A stretch of 5,145 bases of DNA, from the NCBI GenBank assembly GCA_963966275.1, contig CAWZYQ010000204.1, positions 1 through 5,145 on the forward strand, given 5' to 3'. The notes under the pieces were generated by a model. It was not told the origin of the DNA, ran no database searches, and saw only the letters and a list, made by a program, of their open reading frames with translations. The position numbers and the translations under genes are program-made. This document shows positions 5,029 through 5,145 of the stretch, piece by piece; the first letter of the stretch is position 1; each line of letters starts with the position of its first letter. This DNA comes from UBA10427 sp003500135. GTDB taxonomy: Bacteria; Bacteroidota; Bacteroidia; Cytophagales; Cyclobacteriaceae.

Positions 5029-5145
5029 TTACAGGGTGTACGACAGTTTTGCATTATTGATTGGGTTACAAATTAGGTCTTTGACCTTATTCCATTGCCC
5101 ACTTTTTTCAGCTACCCTAAGATTGACTATTTGTTGAGCCCCATG
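5029..5145 (-). CDS. C-terminal end of a probable transposase (cut by the window edge)
   Basis: The minus-strand frame is open from the window edge to TAA at 5031-5029 and gives 38 residues starting HGAQQIVNLRVAEKSGQW. The pattern GAQ-x-I-x-x-LR, then S-x-x-W about 10 residues later, resembles the C-terminal end of ISKra4-like transposases, where '(R/H)GAQAILxLR' is followed by a Gly/Ser-Trp block. The assignment rests on this short tail only, and other IS families remain possible. The rest of the gene lies to the right of the window. If it is right, the IS end should fall a short way to the left of 5029, but I cannot identify the terminal repeat from one end. Confidence 0.45.
   Translation of the reverse strand, partial: HGAQQIVNLRVAEKSGQWNKVKDLICNPINNAKLSYTL

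Overview
The window looks like a piece of accessory DNA from an AT-rich member of the Bacteroidota. The pointers are the split hipB-hipS-hipT arrangement with a zinc-knuckle HipT, starts mostly without clear Shine-Dalgarno sequences, an IS21-type remnant, and an outer-membrane barrel protein with a Gln right after its signal peptide. No marker gene fixes the genus.

Region 1 (1-2390) is a tripartite HipBST toxin-antitoxin operon (598-2073, plus strand) lying between two direct copies of a structured non-coding repeat of about 270 bp (116-384 and 2120-2390). The copies share a 115-bp core with no differences (222-336 = 2224-2338). The core can fold into a multibranched structure closed by a long-range stem, and the flanks differ by roughly 10-20 percent. 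Repeat plus operon therefore form a module of about 2.0 kb that resembles a mobile or recombining cassette. A very AT-rich stretch with nested inverted and direct repeats (501-549) sits just upstream of hipB and is the likely autoregulated promoter region.

Region 2 (2391-3700) is a graveyard. mrpG and a 5'-truncated mrpF, from a multisubunit Na+/H+ antiporter operon, lie on the minus strand and are fused in frame. They end abruptly at a fragment of an IS21-family istB on the plus strand. The istB fragment carries a nonsense codon, a frameshift and a damaged Walker B motif, and is followed by the tandem terminal repeats of the element. IS insertion followed by deletion appears to have removed the rest of the antiporter operon and istA.

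Region 3 (3808-4492) is a minus-strand outer-membrane beta-barrel protein gene with a signal peptide and an excellent intrinsic terminator. It is interrupted by an in-frame TAG, after which the same frame continues for 68 codons to a typical barrel C-terminus ending in Phe.

Region 4 (4493-5145) is AT-rich and shows no supported gene except a 38-residue C-terminal tail, at the right edge, of what looks like a transposase on the minus strand. Several inverted repeats lie in this stretch. The most distinctive item in the window is the pair of folded repeats bracketing the HipBST operon.
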